Positions 1-8,802 of a DNA stretch of 57,984 nucleotides are shown in pieces (within the stretch, counting starts at the first letter, position 1; every line of letters begins with the position of its first letter). The stretch comes from Lentzea alba (GTDB lineage: Bacteria > Actinomycetota > Actinomycetes > Mycobacteriales > Pseudonocardiaceae), in contig NZ_JAAMPJ010000022.1 in the NCBI RefSeq assembly GCF_011067745.1, positions 1-57,984 of the forward strand. Reading direction: 5' to 3'. A program made the position numbers and the translations under genes. The notes below the pieces were generated by a model. The model ran no database searches and was not told the DNA's origin. It saw nothing but the letters and a program-made list of their open reading frames with translations.

Positions 1-108
1 CCTACCACCGTCGCAGGCGCCAGGTTGCTCTCGGCCGGTTGACCCCTATCGAATACGAAGTAATCATGTCCACGCCAGCCAGCCAGGCTGCGTGACTACC
101 ACTGTCAC

Positions 109-2382
109 CTAACGGTGCAGCAGACCCAGCCGATTGTCGTACTCAGCGATGATGTCCGGGGCGCCGTCACCGGTGCGGTCGATGATCCCGTAGACGGTGT
201 ACGGGCCGAAACCACCACCGATGCGAGCACGTACCTGAGTCGACACCGACCGAATGCCTTCCCCGGGATACAGCCACAGCTCGCCGCTGCCGTCCCTGGC
301 GATCAGATCCTGCTTAGTGTCCTTGTCGAAGTCAGCCAAGCCCGCCAACTGGTAGCCACCGAAACCAAACCCGATCTTGGCGGGTGAGGTCTCGGTCAGC
401 ATCGCGCGCACACCGTTGCCGGCGAACATGTGCAGTTCACCGGTCAGGTCGTGGCGGGCGATGATGTCTTTCTTGCCGTCATTGTCCCAATCGGCCATGC
501 CGGCGAAGGTGTAGTCCTGCCAGCCGCCGCTGAGCAGGACGCGGGCACGGAGCACCGTTCCGTTGCCGGGGAACAGGTACAGGTAGCCGCCACTGTCGCG
601 GGCCAGCACGTCCGGATGGCCGTCGTTGTCCCAATCCCCCGTGGCGACCAGGGTTTCGGACCGGTCCAACACACCGTCGTCCAGTTTCGGCGGCGTCGGG
701 ATCGTGGTCTGTGCGGTGGTGTTGCTGCCCCACGGATAGGTGTCACGCACCCCAGAGACCGGGGTATAGCTGCCATCCTCACGAACACGCGCCCACTCGA
801 ACCGGGCCTGCAGCGCCGGATCACCGTCCCTGTCGTTGACACGGGCACGCAGCGTCGGCGTCACGGTCGGCACGAACGAGCTGGTCGTGCACCCCTTGAG
901 GTCGGACGTCAGACCATCCGGTGCGTCCGGCGGAGTGTTGTAGTCAATCGCCAGGATCGGTGTGATGGCGTTGAACCGCTTCCACTGGGCCGTGTTGTTC
1001 TCGTTGCCCACATGCAGCACAAGAGTGATGACATCGCGGTTGTTGTTGGCCGCGGCCTGTACGACTCCTCCGATGTCGAACTCGACATCACCGGTGCCCG
1101 CGCAGTTGTGCTCCTGGGTGTACTTGTGGTTCGCGGGCACCGAGGCCGCCCACTCATCCCCCATCCAGCCCGGCTGGTTGTTCCACGTCGTGGAGCCATC
1201 GATGTCGTTGGTCCACCGCGCAATCGCGTTCGAACCACCGTCGTTGCAGTGCGACGCCCACATCTGCTGGATCCGGAACGACGCCCCGTTGATCTTCCTG
1301 CCCTTGACGTGACTGGTGTCCATCTTGAAATACGACCGGACGTTGTAGGTCGTACCCTGCAGACACCCGCCCATCGAATCGGGATAGTCGCAGATCAGCC
1401 CGGTGCCAACCGCGCCCTTCTTGTCGGCCTCCTGCAGGAAACCGCCCTGCCAGAACCCCTGATTCGCCATGTCCGTCTTGTTCGTGACCAGCACCCACTG
1501 GCCGTTGTAGATACGTCCCGTCCACGACGGATCGATGTACAACGGGAACCGAGTCGACGTATCCGACATCATCGCCGCGTCCGGCGTCACGGTCAGCTCA
1601 CCATTGGCCACCGAGACGGGCATCGTGACCTGACGCGGCGGCCGCGGCGGATCAACCGCGGCCTTCAACGGCACCGTCGTCGCCGCGGACTCCCACATCA
1701 ACGGCGTCGGCGACGCGAAGACAACATTGCCCTGCGCATCCTTCGCGTCCAGACCACCCGCGCCGTTGGATGCCGCCGTCACGTTCTTCGTCGCGAACCC
1801 GAACTTCACCTGCGCCAGCTTCTCGCTCTGCGCCGCAGTTCGGTTCTTCACGATCAACAACTCGGAAAACCCCCGAGCCGTCGCAGTCAGCCGCAGGTCG
1901 ACACCCGGCAGAACCTCAGCGTACGTCGCATTCGGACCCAACAGCGTCGGCTTCGGCAGCTCACCGAGCGGCCATGTGATCGACAACTCGCGATCACCGT
2001 CCCGCAGCACCGCCGCAGGTTCAGCGCCGCCGTCGGAGAACACCAGCGGCAACGCCGCGGCCTTCGGCGTCACCGCGCTACCGGTGAACTGCAACTCCAC
2101 ATTGATCGCGGCCCAGGAACCGTCCGGCCGGCGCGACCAGCGCGGCTCCACCGAACTCTCCGTCGTATAACCACCATCAGGCTTCGCGAACGACTGCGAG
2201 TTCTCCGACCGACGATCACCGATCTCGACCCGGCGATCACAACGCGCCGCCATCTCATCGGCCGCCGCCGCAGTCGGCTGCGCGTCAACACACTCCGGAT
2301 CAGCCGCCCTTGCCGGTACGACGACGAACGTGAATACGACTGTGAACGACAAGAACGCGCGCAGGAACAAGCCCTGCGTCAC
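109..2382 (-). CDS. Secreted DNRLRE / FG-GAP (VCBS-like) repeat protein
   Basis: About 757 residues if translation starts at the GTG at 2382, which opens with a short polar stretch and then a strong hydrophobic signal peptide ending PARAAD. The reading frame stays open to 2598, so a longer N-terminus is possible but would put the signal peptide internally. The middle part resembles the DNRLRE region of actinobacterial wall or extracellular proteins. The last 200 residues carry four FG-GAP-type repeats with calcium-loop motifs (DWDNDGHPD, DWDNDGKKD, DFDKDTKQD, DRTGDGAPD). Extracellular adhesion or binding is inferred. No catalytic domain, RHS core or toxin tail is seen. It sits beside a broken integrase and may be mobile-element cargo. 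Confidence 0.8.
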   Translation of the reverse strand: MTQGLFLRAFLSFTVVFTFVVVPARAADPECVDAQPTAAAADEMAARCDRRVEIGDRRSENSQSFAKPDGGYTTESSVEPRWSRRPDGSWAAINVELQFTGSAVTPKAAALPLVFSDGGAEPAAVLRDGDRELSITWPLGELPKPTLLGPNATYAEVLPGVDLRLTATARGFSELLIVKNRTAAQSEKLAQVKFGFATKNVTAASNGAGGLDAKDAQGNVVFASPTPLMWESAATTVPLKAAVDPPRPPRQVTMPVSVANGELTVTPDAAMMSDTSTRFPLYIDPSWTGRIYNGQWVLVTNKTDMANQGFWQGGFLQEADKKGAVGTGLICDYPDSMGGCLQGTTYNVRSYFKMDTSHVKGRKINGASFRIQQMWASHCNDGGSNAIARWTNDIDGSTTWNNQPGWMGDEWAASVPANHKYTQEHNCAGTGDVEFDIGGVVQAAANNNRDVITLVLHVGNENNTAQWKRFNAITPILAIDYNTPPDAPDGLTSDLKGCTTSSFVPTVTPTLRARVNDRDGDPALQARFEWARVREDGSYTPVSGVRDTYPWGSNTTAQTTIPTPPKLDDGVLDRSETLVATGDWDNDGHPDVLARDSGGYLYLFPGNGTVLRARVLLSGGWQDYTFAGMADWDNDGKKDIIARHDLTGELHMFAGNGVRAMLTETSPAKIGFGFGGYQLAGLADFDKDTKQDLIARDGSGELWLYPGEGIRSVSTQVRARIGGGFGPYTVYGIIDRTGDGAPDIIAEYDNRLGLLHR

Positions 2383-2629
2383 CCCGACGCGTGTCAAGAA
2401 AAGCCCCCCGTATCGCGCATGTCCCCCGACAACACGCGAACGCCACCCTCGGCGCAGGAGTCTGCCTGCCCAGATAGCGAATGGCAATGAGGCCGAACGG
2501 GTGACAGCGAGCACACGACGTACTACCGGAGGTAGCACCTGGGGCCCGAAGGCACCGCTCGGCGTGCGCTCTGAGCACCACAAGCGCACAACAAACACGA
2601 CACCACTCAGCCGACCACAGGAAGTCGTA

Positions 2630-3684
2630 ATGGCTTGGGCAGAACAGATCGGTACGCAGTCCTGGCGAGTCCGCTACCGGACCGGGGACGGCCGCACTGC
2701 CTCGCTCCGGCGTCACCACCGGCGCCGCCGACAACTACGCCGCCGACATCGAATCCGACCAACGCCGCAACACCTGGTTCGACCCGACCCGCGGCCGCAC
2801 CACCGTCGCGGAATGGGTCACGACCTGGTTCGCCGCGCTGGACCTGAACCCGCGCACGATCGACAACTACCGCAGCGTCCTGCGCTGCCACATCCTGCTC
2901 CGCTGGGCGCCACACCGCTCAACGCCATCACCGCACTCGGCGTGAACAAGTGGATCAGCGATCTACGTCAGCTCGGTTATTCCAACACGACAGTCGCGAC
3001 CATCGTCAAAGTGCTCTCGATGATCCTCACGACGCAGCCACCGCCTCGAACGCGAACGCGTCTGGGGCCACCCCCACCGAGATCCTCCGCATCGCCGAAC
3101 AGGCCGCCGCCCTCGACGACGACATAGCCGGCCTGCTCATCATCACCGCCGCGTGGACCGGATGCCGCTGGGGCGAACCCACCGGCCTACGACGAGACAA
3201 CATCGACCTCGACCGCAGCGTCCTCATCATCGACCCGCGCACCGGGGCACTGCACGAAAGTGCACACACGCGGTGGCTCGGCTCACCCAAGACGGCTTCG
3301 TCCGCCCGTACCATCACACTTCCGCCGTTCCTCATCACCATGCTGCGCAATCATTTCGACCGGCACGACAACGAGTTCGTGTTCACCGCAGAAGGCGGAA
3401 CATGGCTGTGGCGCAGCACCCTTCATTCGACGGGTACTCAAACCCGCGGTCAACGGCAACGAAGGACGCCCTCGATCAGGCGTCCGCACGGTGCCGATCC
3501 GGCCAGGACTGACGCTTCACGGGTTGCGGCTCAGCCACAAGACATGGCTGATCTCCGGCGGCGCCCCGAGATCGCCCAAGCACGACGACTCGGTCACCCT
3601 TTGCCCAACCGCGTCACCGGAGGTCTATCCCACATCGCACCCGAAGTCGAACTCCGACTCCTCAACGACCTCCAATACCGCTGA
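2630..3684 (+). pseudogene. Tyrosine recombinase (phage-type integrase), multiply frameshifted
   Basis: The ATG at 2630 follows AGGAAG and starts MAWAEQIGTQSWRVRYRTG, typical of actinobacterial integrases with an N-terminal AP2-like domain. The homologous protein then runs through all three frames: SGVTTGAADNY near 2706, GVNKWISDLRQLG near 2940, PTEILRIAEQAAALDDDIAG near 3080, and the box II segment HGLRLSHKTWLI near 3520. At least four frameshifts are needed. The Box III remnant LGHPLPNRV is present near 3595, but the segment that should hold the catalytic tyrosine reads GGLSH instead of EVYSH because of two nearby compensating indels. The enzyme is therefore dead. It points towards the partial tRNA-Ala copy at 3975. 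Confidence 0.9.
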
Positions 3685-3782
3685 CACGAAGCTGACCTGA
3701 ACATCCGAGCACACCAGACGCACCGGAACCATCACAGCGCCACGTCTCCGGACCACTTGCGGCGTAACCAATCCTCCTGCCC

Positions 3783-4016
3783 CCTCACACCGTTAGTGGG
3801 AAGGGCGCGACGATCACCCAGTCCAGCGACCAGGACACCGATCAAGCCAGAGATCACTGCTCCAGAACTGCTCCATAGGGGCAGCACGACACGATCACCG
3901 AAGATCAGGGCCAGAACAGCAAGAAACCCGCCTGACCAGCGGAAACCACTCGATCAGACGGGCTCTATTTCAAGTGGAGCTGAGGGGACTCGAACCCCTG
4001 AACGTCACACTGCCAG
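3783..4016. repeat. Direct repeat copy A with partial tRNA-Ala (att site) at 3975-4016
   Basis: Bases 3975-4016 match 40 of 42 bases of the intact tRNA-Ala gene (5206-5247), covering the acceptor 3' strand, T arm and anticodon 3' side and stopping at the edge of the anticodon loop. Similarity continues to the left to about 3783 and pairs with 5013-5205, with scattered substitutions. A tRNA 3' fragment beside an integrase is the usual signature of an attachment site left by tyrosine-recombinase integration. This copy cannot encode a tRNA because the 5' half is missing. Confidence 0.85.
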
Positions 4017-4472
4017 CGGTCCACAAAGGACTCCTACCAGCACAAACACCAGAACCCCAACAACTCCAGCGCAACTAGCCGCCGTTCAGCGCTGTTGAGT
4101 GCCGTTCGATGACGATCCGTTCCTGGTGCTGCTCCAGCACAAACAGTGCGAGACTCGCCATCAGCATCACCAAGCGTCGACGGCATGTGGGCAGGTCACG
4201 ACGGCACGATGAGCCGAAACCGGCCTCCACCCAGGCGAACGAGCTCCAAGCGAGGCAGCGCGTCCTTGGGCCAAGGCGCGCGCCCAAGTGCCAGCAGCCA
4301 CCGACCAACTGCGGCACTGCGCAACTCGGTGCACCTGCGCCAGAACGACTTCGACAGACGCACCGTGACGGCGTCGACCTGCTCGAGTTGATCTGCATCG
4401 CGTCCAGCGGGTAGAGAGCGAGGTCGTCAAGGATGCAGTTCAGCACCTCCGTCGCGCAACCGTGCGATCCGC
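4017..4472. other. 456 bp without a recognisable gene (element remnant)
   Basis: The interval lies inside the att-bounded remnant. Several overlapping open frames exist on both strands, but none has a convincing ribosome site, a recognisable motif or the codon pattern of its neighbours. It is probably degraded element DNA. Confidence 0.5.
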
Positions 4473-4838
4473 TCATCGAGCCATCTCGACCAGATCCTCC
4501 TCGGTCGAGTCCAGCGTGACCACGCCGTCGAAGTTGTACCCCTCGTCGCAGAAGATCACGTCGATGTCCGCCGTCACGAGTTTCCGGTACCAGATGGCGA
4601 ACTTCACCACCAGGTCGAGGTCGCCCATCAGGTAGAGACAGGTGCCGTCCTTGGCCGTGTACGCCTCGACGACGGCGTCTTCGGTCCGGTAGAACCAGTG
4701 CACGTCCCGGACCTCGCTCACGATGTGTGGGGTCGGCGGCTGCATCTCGACAGCCGGCCACTCCTCCCGCAGTGAGTCGCGCAGCACGTCCGCGTCGACG
4801 TGCCAGGTCTTGCTGTCGAACACGACCAGGTACGACAC
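4473..4838 (-). CDS. Hypothetical protein, 121 aa, only intact gene between the att copies
   Basis: The GTG at 4838 is preceded by AGAAGG at good spacing and starts MSYLVVFDSKTWHVDAD. The frame continues upstream to 4895, but there it runs into the integrase remnant. The product is acidic and soluble, rich in aromatic residues, with mixed alpha/beta character (DVHWFYRTEDAVVEAY, CLYLMGDLDLVVKFAIWYRK). No signal peptide, membrane segment or known motif is seen. I do not recognise the family. Small acidic orphan proteins in such remnants are often immunity proteins, but that is only an inference from context. Confidence 0.65.
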   Translation of the reverse strand: MSYLVVFDSKTWHVDADVLRDSLREEWPAVEMQPPTPHIVSEVRDVHWFYRTEDAVVEAYTAKDGTCLYLMGDLDLVVKFAIWYRKLVTADIDVIFCDEGYNFDGVVTLDSTEEDLVEMAR

Positions 4839-4870
4839 ACCACACCTTCTTCTACGGTTTGACGAGCATC

Positions 4871-4914
4871 GGCCACCACCTACCAACCGCGTCACCGAGG
4901 TCTACTCCCAGATG
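4871..4914 (+). pseudogene. Integrase C-terminal fragment, second copy
   Basis: The bases read GHHLP and then, after a one-base loss, NRVTEVYSQM. These are the box III histidine region and the catalytic-tyrosine segment of the same integrase family as 2630-3684. Here the tyrosine codon is intact but the rest of the gene is gone. The fragment lies about 290 bp from the tRNA-Ala 3' end, matching the spacing of the first integrase to its own att copy. Confidence 0.75.
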
Positions 4915-5012
4915 ACACAAAGCCAATGCAACCGTCAAAGCACACCCACGGGCACCAGAACCAGTCGCACGACGACCCTCCGGCCCTGTTGCCGCATAGC
5001 CAACACGGCGAC

Positions 5013-5247
5013 CCTCACCCCGTTGGCGAGAGGGGCGCAACGATCACCCAGTCCAGCGATCTGCACGCCGATCAAGCCGGAGATTGCTGCTCCAGAACTG
5101 CTCCATAGGGGCAGGACAACACGATCACCGAAGATCAGAGCCAGGACAGCAAGAAACCCGCCTGACCAGCGACAATCGCTAGATCAGACGGGCTCTCAAT
5201 TCAAGTGGAGCTGAGGGGACTCGAACCCCTGACCCTCACACTGCCAG
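5013..5247. repeat. Direct repeat copy B, ending inside tRNA-Ala
   Basis: This is the partner of 3783-4016. The two copies share long identical blocks around 'gatcacccagtccagcga', 'ctccagaactgctcc' and 'agcaagaaacccgcctgacc' (one copy of each block per repeat), with interspersed substitutions. The right part is the tRNA-Ala gene itself. The divergence indicates that the duplication came from two related elements rather than from a recent copying event. Confidence 0.85.
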
Positions 5248-5278
5248 TGTGATGCGCTACCAGCTGCGCCACAGCCCC
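5206..5278 (-). tRNA. tRNA-Ala (anticodon GGC)
   Basis: The 73-nt cloverleaf reads GGGGCTG acceptor, GCGC D stem, TCACA/TGTGA anticodon stem with loop CTGGCAG (anticodon GGC), AGGGG/CCCCT T stem with TTCGAGT loop and discriminator A. CCA is not encoded. The acceptor has the G3-U70 pair expected for alanine identity. Its 3' portion served as the attachment site for the elements on its left. Confidence 0.97.
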
Positions 5279-5401
5279 TTGAAGGTCCACGTTCCCGCCA
5301 GGTTTCCCTGTCGTTCTCGTGTGGCAATACCGTACATCAAGAGGTCCACGAGATAAAAATCGGGGGTATCCAAAGCGCATTCGGCCTGGTAGGACCGGGT
5401 G

Positions 5402-6640
5402 ATGACCGCCGGAGCGCCGTTCGACCCGAAGATCGAGTGCATGGACCCCGAGGCCCGTCGCGAGCTGCAGGAACAGCGGCTGCGAGGGCTTGTCGACAGG
5501 CTGCTCAGCACCGACAACTTCCAGGGTGCGCGGCTCAGGGATCTTGGAGTGACGCGCGGCACAGATGTCAGCCTCGACGAGATCCACCTGCTGCCGACGA
5601 TCACCAAGCAGCACCTGTGGGACCACTACCCGTTCGGGTTGCGGATTGCGCCGCCGGAGGACGTCGTCTGCGTGCACGGGTCCTCAGGAACCGGGGGCAG
5701 GCCGACGCTCATTCCCTACACCGCCAACGACATCGAGGTCTGGGCCGAGGTCATGGCCAGGGCGCTGAAGGGCGCGGGAGCTACTCAGCGATCGACCATC
5801 CACAACGCGTACGGCTACGGGCTTTTCACGGGTGGGCTCGGGGTGCACCACGGTGCACTCAAGTTGAAGGCCACCGTCGTCCCCATGTCGGGTGGCATGA
5901 CGGAGCGGCAGGTCAGGCTCATCGAGGACCTGAAGCCGGACGTCCTGTGCTGCACGCCGTCATATGCGCTGAGGCTCGCGGACGACCTGAAAGAAACCAG
6001 CCTCCGGGTCGGCGTCTTCGGTGCCGAGCCGTGGACTGAGGAGATGCGGCAGGAGATCGAGCGACGGCTGAACATCAAGGCGCTGGACATCTACGGGCTA
6101 TCCGAAGTGATCGGTCCTGGTGTGGCGTGCGAATCCCTTGACTCCGAAGGGCTTCTCAACATCGCGGAGGACCACTTCTACCCCGAGACCGAGGACGGCG
6201 AGCTCATCTTCACCACGCTCACCAAGACCGGTATGCCGCTGCTCCGCTACCGCACGGGCGACATCGCCAGCCTCCACGAACCAACGGGCCTGCGGACGTT
6301 CAGAAGGATGAGCAAGCTCAAGGGGCGCAAGGACGACATGCTCGTCGTCCGGGGTGTCAACGTGTTCCCCACGGAGATCGAGGCGGTCGTGCTCGAACTC
6401 GCGAGTCCGCACTACCTGATCGTCGAGGACCGGCGCACGACCACGGCGCAACTGCACGTGGCGGTTGAGTCCACACAGGACATCCGCCAAGAACTGACAG
6501 GCAAGCTCAAGGAACGCCTCGGCATCACGTGTCAGGTCCACGTGCTCGAAACGGGCAAGCTGCCGCGGACGGAACAAGGAAAAGCACAACGCCTGGCCCG
6601 ATGGACTCAGGGCCAGGCGCCGATCGACGGACTCACTTAG
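5402..6640 (+). CDS. Phenylacetate-CoA ligase-like adenylate-forming enzyme
   Basis: 412 residues starting at the ATG at 5402, with AGGA upstream. Adenylate-forming motifs are present in order: the phosphate loop VHGSSGTGGRPT near residue 98, YGLSE near 228, YRTGDI near 288 and the C-terminal hinge KGRKDDMLVVRGVNVFPTEIE-like segment near 310. The family activates aryl or acyl acids with ATP and transfers them to CoA. PaaK proteins are slightly longer (about 430). No other phenylacetate genes are nearby, so the substrate is uncertain. The gene overlaps the convergent DsbA-like gene by 8 bp. It lies immediately beyond the tRNA-Ala insertion site. Confidence 0.85.
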   Translation: MTAGAPFDPKIECMDPEARRELQEQRLRGLVDRLLSTDNFQGARLRDLGVTRGTDVSLDEIHLLPTITKQHLWDHYPFGLRIAPPEDVVCVHGSSGTGGRPTLIPYTANDIEVWAEVMARALKGAGATQRSTIHNAYGYGLFTGGLGVHHGALKLKATVVPMSGGMTERQVRLIEDLKPDVLCCTPSYALRLADDLKETSLRVGVFGAEPWTEEMRQEIERRLNIKALDIYGLSEVIGPGVACESLDSEGLLNIAEDHFYPETEDGELIFTTLTKTGMPLLRYRTGDIASLHEPTGLRTFRRMSKLKGRKDDMLVVRGVNVFPTEIEAVVLELASPHYLIVEDRRTTTAQLHVAVESTQDIRQELTGKLKERLGITCQVHVLETGKLPRTEQGKAQRLARWTQGQAPIDGLT

Positions 6641-7418
6641 TCAGGTCGGAGAGCCAGTTCTTGTTGTCGAGGTCGACGAGCTTGCCGCCAGAAGCGACGC
6701 TGGGCGTGCCGCGGAAGCGGCCCGTCTCGGCGTCGCGGAGAGCCGGGTCGTTGCTGGTCTTCGACATCAGGTCGTCGAGTTGCGACTTGTAGGTCTGGTT
6801 CTGCACGCACGACTCGAAGGAAGCCGAAGTGACGCCGACTTCCTTGCCCAGCTTGATGAGCTGGTCCTTGGTGTAGCCGGCGTCGCCTTCCTCGGGCTGC
6901 GTGTTGAACAGCGCCGCGTGGAAGGCGTTGAACTTGCCGTCGTCCGCCACGCACAGGGCGGCGTTGGCCGACTCGGTCGAGTAGCCCTCTGGGCTGGAGA
7001 GGCGGTTCAGCATCGGCAGGATGTGGTAGCGGACCTTCACCTTGCCGTCCTCAACGGCCTGCTTGATCGAGGAGCCGTAGGTCTTCTCGAACGTGCCGCA
7101 GATCGGGCAGAGGAAGTCCTCGTAGACGTCCACCGTGACGGAAGCCGAATCCTTGCCGACCAGCACGGTGCTGCCGTCGCGGACCGCGGGTGCCGAGATC
7201 GTGTGGTCGGCGGGGGCTAGGGGGATCGCCTCCGTGCCGGTCGTGGACGGCTTCATCTGCTGGAACACGACGTAGCCGATCACCGCGACGGCCAGCACGG
7301 CCACTACGGCGATGCCCGCGATCACCTTGGTGCGGTCCGAACCGCCCGAGCTACGGGCCTGGGTCACCGCACGCGCGGCCTGCTTCTTCTTCCGCGCACT
7401 GCGCTCTGCTCCACCCAC
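6633..7418 (-). CDS. Membrane-anchored DsbA-family thiol-disulfide protein
   Basis: 261 residues with a GTG start. A basic N-terminus (ERSARKKKQAAR) is followed by one transmembrane segment at about 30-52 and an extracytoplasmic thioredoxin-fold domain. The redox motif CPIC lies near residue 110 after VDVYEDFLCP, and the cis-proline loop GTPS lies near 240. The layout matches the DsbA/thioredoxin-domain proteins common in actinobacteria, which oxidise or isomerise exported proteins. Two further cysteines (ALCVADD and ESCVQ) resemble those in DsbA helical inserts. It follows the MFS gene on the same strand after 46 bp, so cotranscription is possible. Confidence 0.9.
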   Translation of the reverse strand: MGGAERSARKKKQAARAVTQARSSGGSDRTKVIAGIAVVAVLAVAVIGYVVFQQMKPSTTGTEAIPLAPADHTISAPAVRDGSTVLVGKDSASVTVDVYEDFLCPICGTFEKTYGSSIKQAVEDGKVKVRYHILPMLNRLSSPEGYSTESANAALCVADDGKFNAFHAALFNTQPEEGDAGYTKDQLIKLGKEVGVTSASFESCVQNQTYKSQLDDLMSKTSNDPALRDAETGRFRGTPSVASGGKLVDLDNKNWLSDLTK

Positions 7419-7464
7419 GGCGACGAGGGTAGCGACACAAACTAAAAGAAAGCTGAGTGGGCGA

Positions 7465-8793
7465 TCACGCTTCTGGGTGGCGTGGCTTGCCGCCCACGCG
7501 TTCGCCGGTCGGGACCTCGGCGCTTTCGTCGAGGCAGCCGCACTCCGGCGCGACGGACGAGGCCGTGTGTTCCTCCTCGTGGGTGGGCAGGGTCTCGGGG
7601 GCGAGGAACCAGAAGCCGACGGCCAGCAGCAGTGCGGCGCCGGTGACGGCGAACGAGGCTTCGAAACCGAACGCGTCGGCGAGCACGCCTGCGGAGATCG
7701 GGCCGATGATGGCGCCCAGGTCGGTCACCATCTGGAAACCGGCGAGCACCGGACCGCCCTTGCCGCGGGTGCCGATCACGTCGGCCACCACGGCGTTCTG
7801 CGGCGGGTTCAGCAGGCCCGCGCCCATGCCCGCGACGATCGAGGCGGCCATGAAGTCCCAGATGCCGCTGGTGAAGCCCATCCAGATCGTGGCCAGGCCG
7901 CTGATCACCAGACCGGCGATGGCGACCGGCTTGCGGCCCCACGTGTCCGCGACCTTGCCGGACAGGAACAGCATCGCCGCGTTGCCGGCCGCGAACACCG
8001 ACATCGACAGGCCGGCCAGGGTCGCGCTCTGCTTCAGCGCCTCGACCACGAACACCGGCACCAACGAGATGCGCACGCCGAAGACGGCCCAGCCGTTGGC
8101 GAACCCGGACGCCAGCGCGGCGTGATAGGCCCGGTGCCGCAGAGCCTCGACCAGCGGCATGTGGCCTTCGCTGTTGGACTTGTCCAGCGCGGCCAGCTCC
8201 GAGCGCCGCAAGAAGATCCAGACCACGAACGCGGCGAGGCACAGCAACACGCCGTACGACACGAACGGCACCCAGAGCCCGAGCGGCACCAAGACAGCAC
8301 CGACGATCGGACCGGCGATGTTGCCGATGAGGAAGCCAGCCGCCCACAGCCCGGACGCGCGGCCGCGCATCGGCGCCGGGGTGATCCGGATCAGCAACCC
8401 GAGCGCGGCGACCGTGAACATCGTCGACCCGACACCGGCCAGCGCACGCCACAGCACCATCTCGACATAACTGCCGGAGAACCCGGCCATGGCCGTGCCG
8501 AAAGCCACGATCAGGATGCCGACGATGTAGACCCGCGGCTCCCCGAACTTGTTCACCAGCACGCCGCTGACCGGCGCGAACGCCAGCCGGACCAAAGCGA
8601 AAACGCTGATCAGCGCCGCCACGGCGGTGTGCCCGACACCGAACTCCGCCGCGAACACCGGCAGCACTGGCGCCACGATCCCGAACCCCACGGCGATGAT
8701 GAAGCTCGCCGCGACCAGAACCCACACCTCGACCGGCAACCGCTCGCGCAACAAAGCCTCCTTTAGCCCTGCTAAGGATATGTCACGCGGCAA
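7465..8793 (-). CDS. MFS transporter
   Basis: 442 residues with about twelve predicted membrane segments. The first follows a short cytosolic N-terminus (LPVEVWVLVAASFIIAVGFG). The MFS loop signature appears as VNKFGEPRVYIVG between helices 2 and 3 and again as KVADTWGRKPVAI in the second half. A central cytosolic loop (RRSELAALDKSNSEGHM) separates the halves. The C-terminal tail is long, polar and acidic (EEEHTASSVAPECGCLDESAE). The family exports drugs or metabolites; the substrate is unknown. The gene starts 9 bp after the GNAT gene upstream and is probably in the same operon. Confidence 0.9.
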   Translation of the reverse strand: MPRDISLAGLKEALLRERLPVEVWVLVAASFIIAVGFGIVAPVLPVFAAEFGVGHTAVAALISVFALVRLAFAPVSGVLVNKFGEPRVYIVGILIVAFGTAMAGFSGSYVEMVLWRALAGVGSTMFTVAALGLLIRITPAPMRGRASGLWAAGFLIGNIAGPIVGAVLVPLGLWVPFVSYGVLLCLAAFVVWIFLRRSELAALDKSNSEGHMPLVEALRHRAYHAALASGFANGWAVFGVRISLVPVFVVEALKQSATLAGLSMSVFAAGNAAMLFLSGKVADTWGRKPVAIAGLVISGLATIWMGFTSGIWDFMAASIVAGMGAGLLNPPQNAVVADVIGTRGKGGPVLAGFQMVTDLGAIIGPISAGVLADAFGFEASFAVTGAALLLAVGFWFLAPETLPTHEEEHTASSVAPECGCLDESAEVPTGERVGGKPRHPEA

Positions 8794-8802
8794 CTAAGTA
8801 AT

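Larger units (their letters stand above)
3975..5205. mobile_element. Decayed integrative element between two tRNA-Ala att copies
   Basis: The interval is bounded on the left by the partial tRNA-Ala copy and on the right by the 3' end of the intact tRNA-Ala gene. It is only about 1.2 kb and holds one intact small gene (4473-4838) and a 44-bp integrase C-terminal crumb (4871-4914). The size and content suggest an integrated element that has lost nearly everything. The broken integrase at 2630-3684 sits just outside the left att copy, so a second, outer element appears to lie further left, with its far end outside the window. Confidence 0.6.

Noticed and set aside
3975..4016. Second tRNA-Ala gene
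   Set aside because: The 5' half, D arm and half of the anticodon arm are missing. It is an attachment-site copy.
4075..4845. 256-codon minus-strand frame spanning the att remnant
   Set aside because: It overlaps the better-supported gene 4473-4838 in another frame and has no ribosome site or motif.
5402..6640. Part of a phenylacetate degradation cluster
   Set aside because: No paaABCDE, paaG or paaZ-like genes are nearby; only the ligase-like gene is present.
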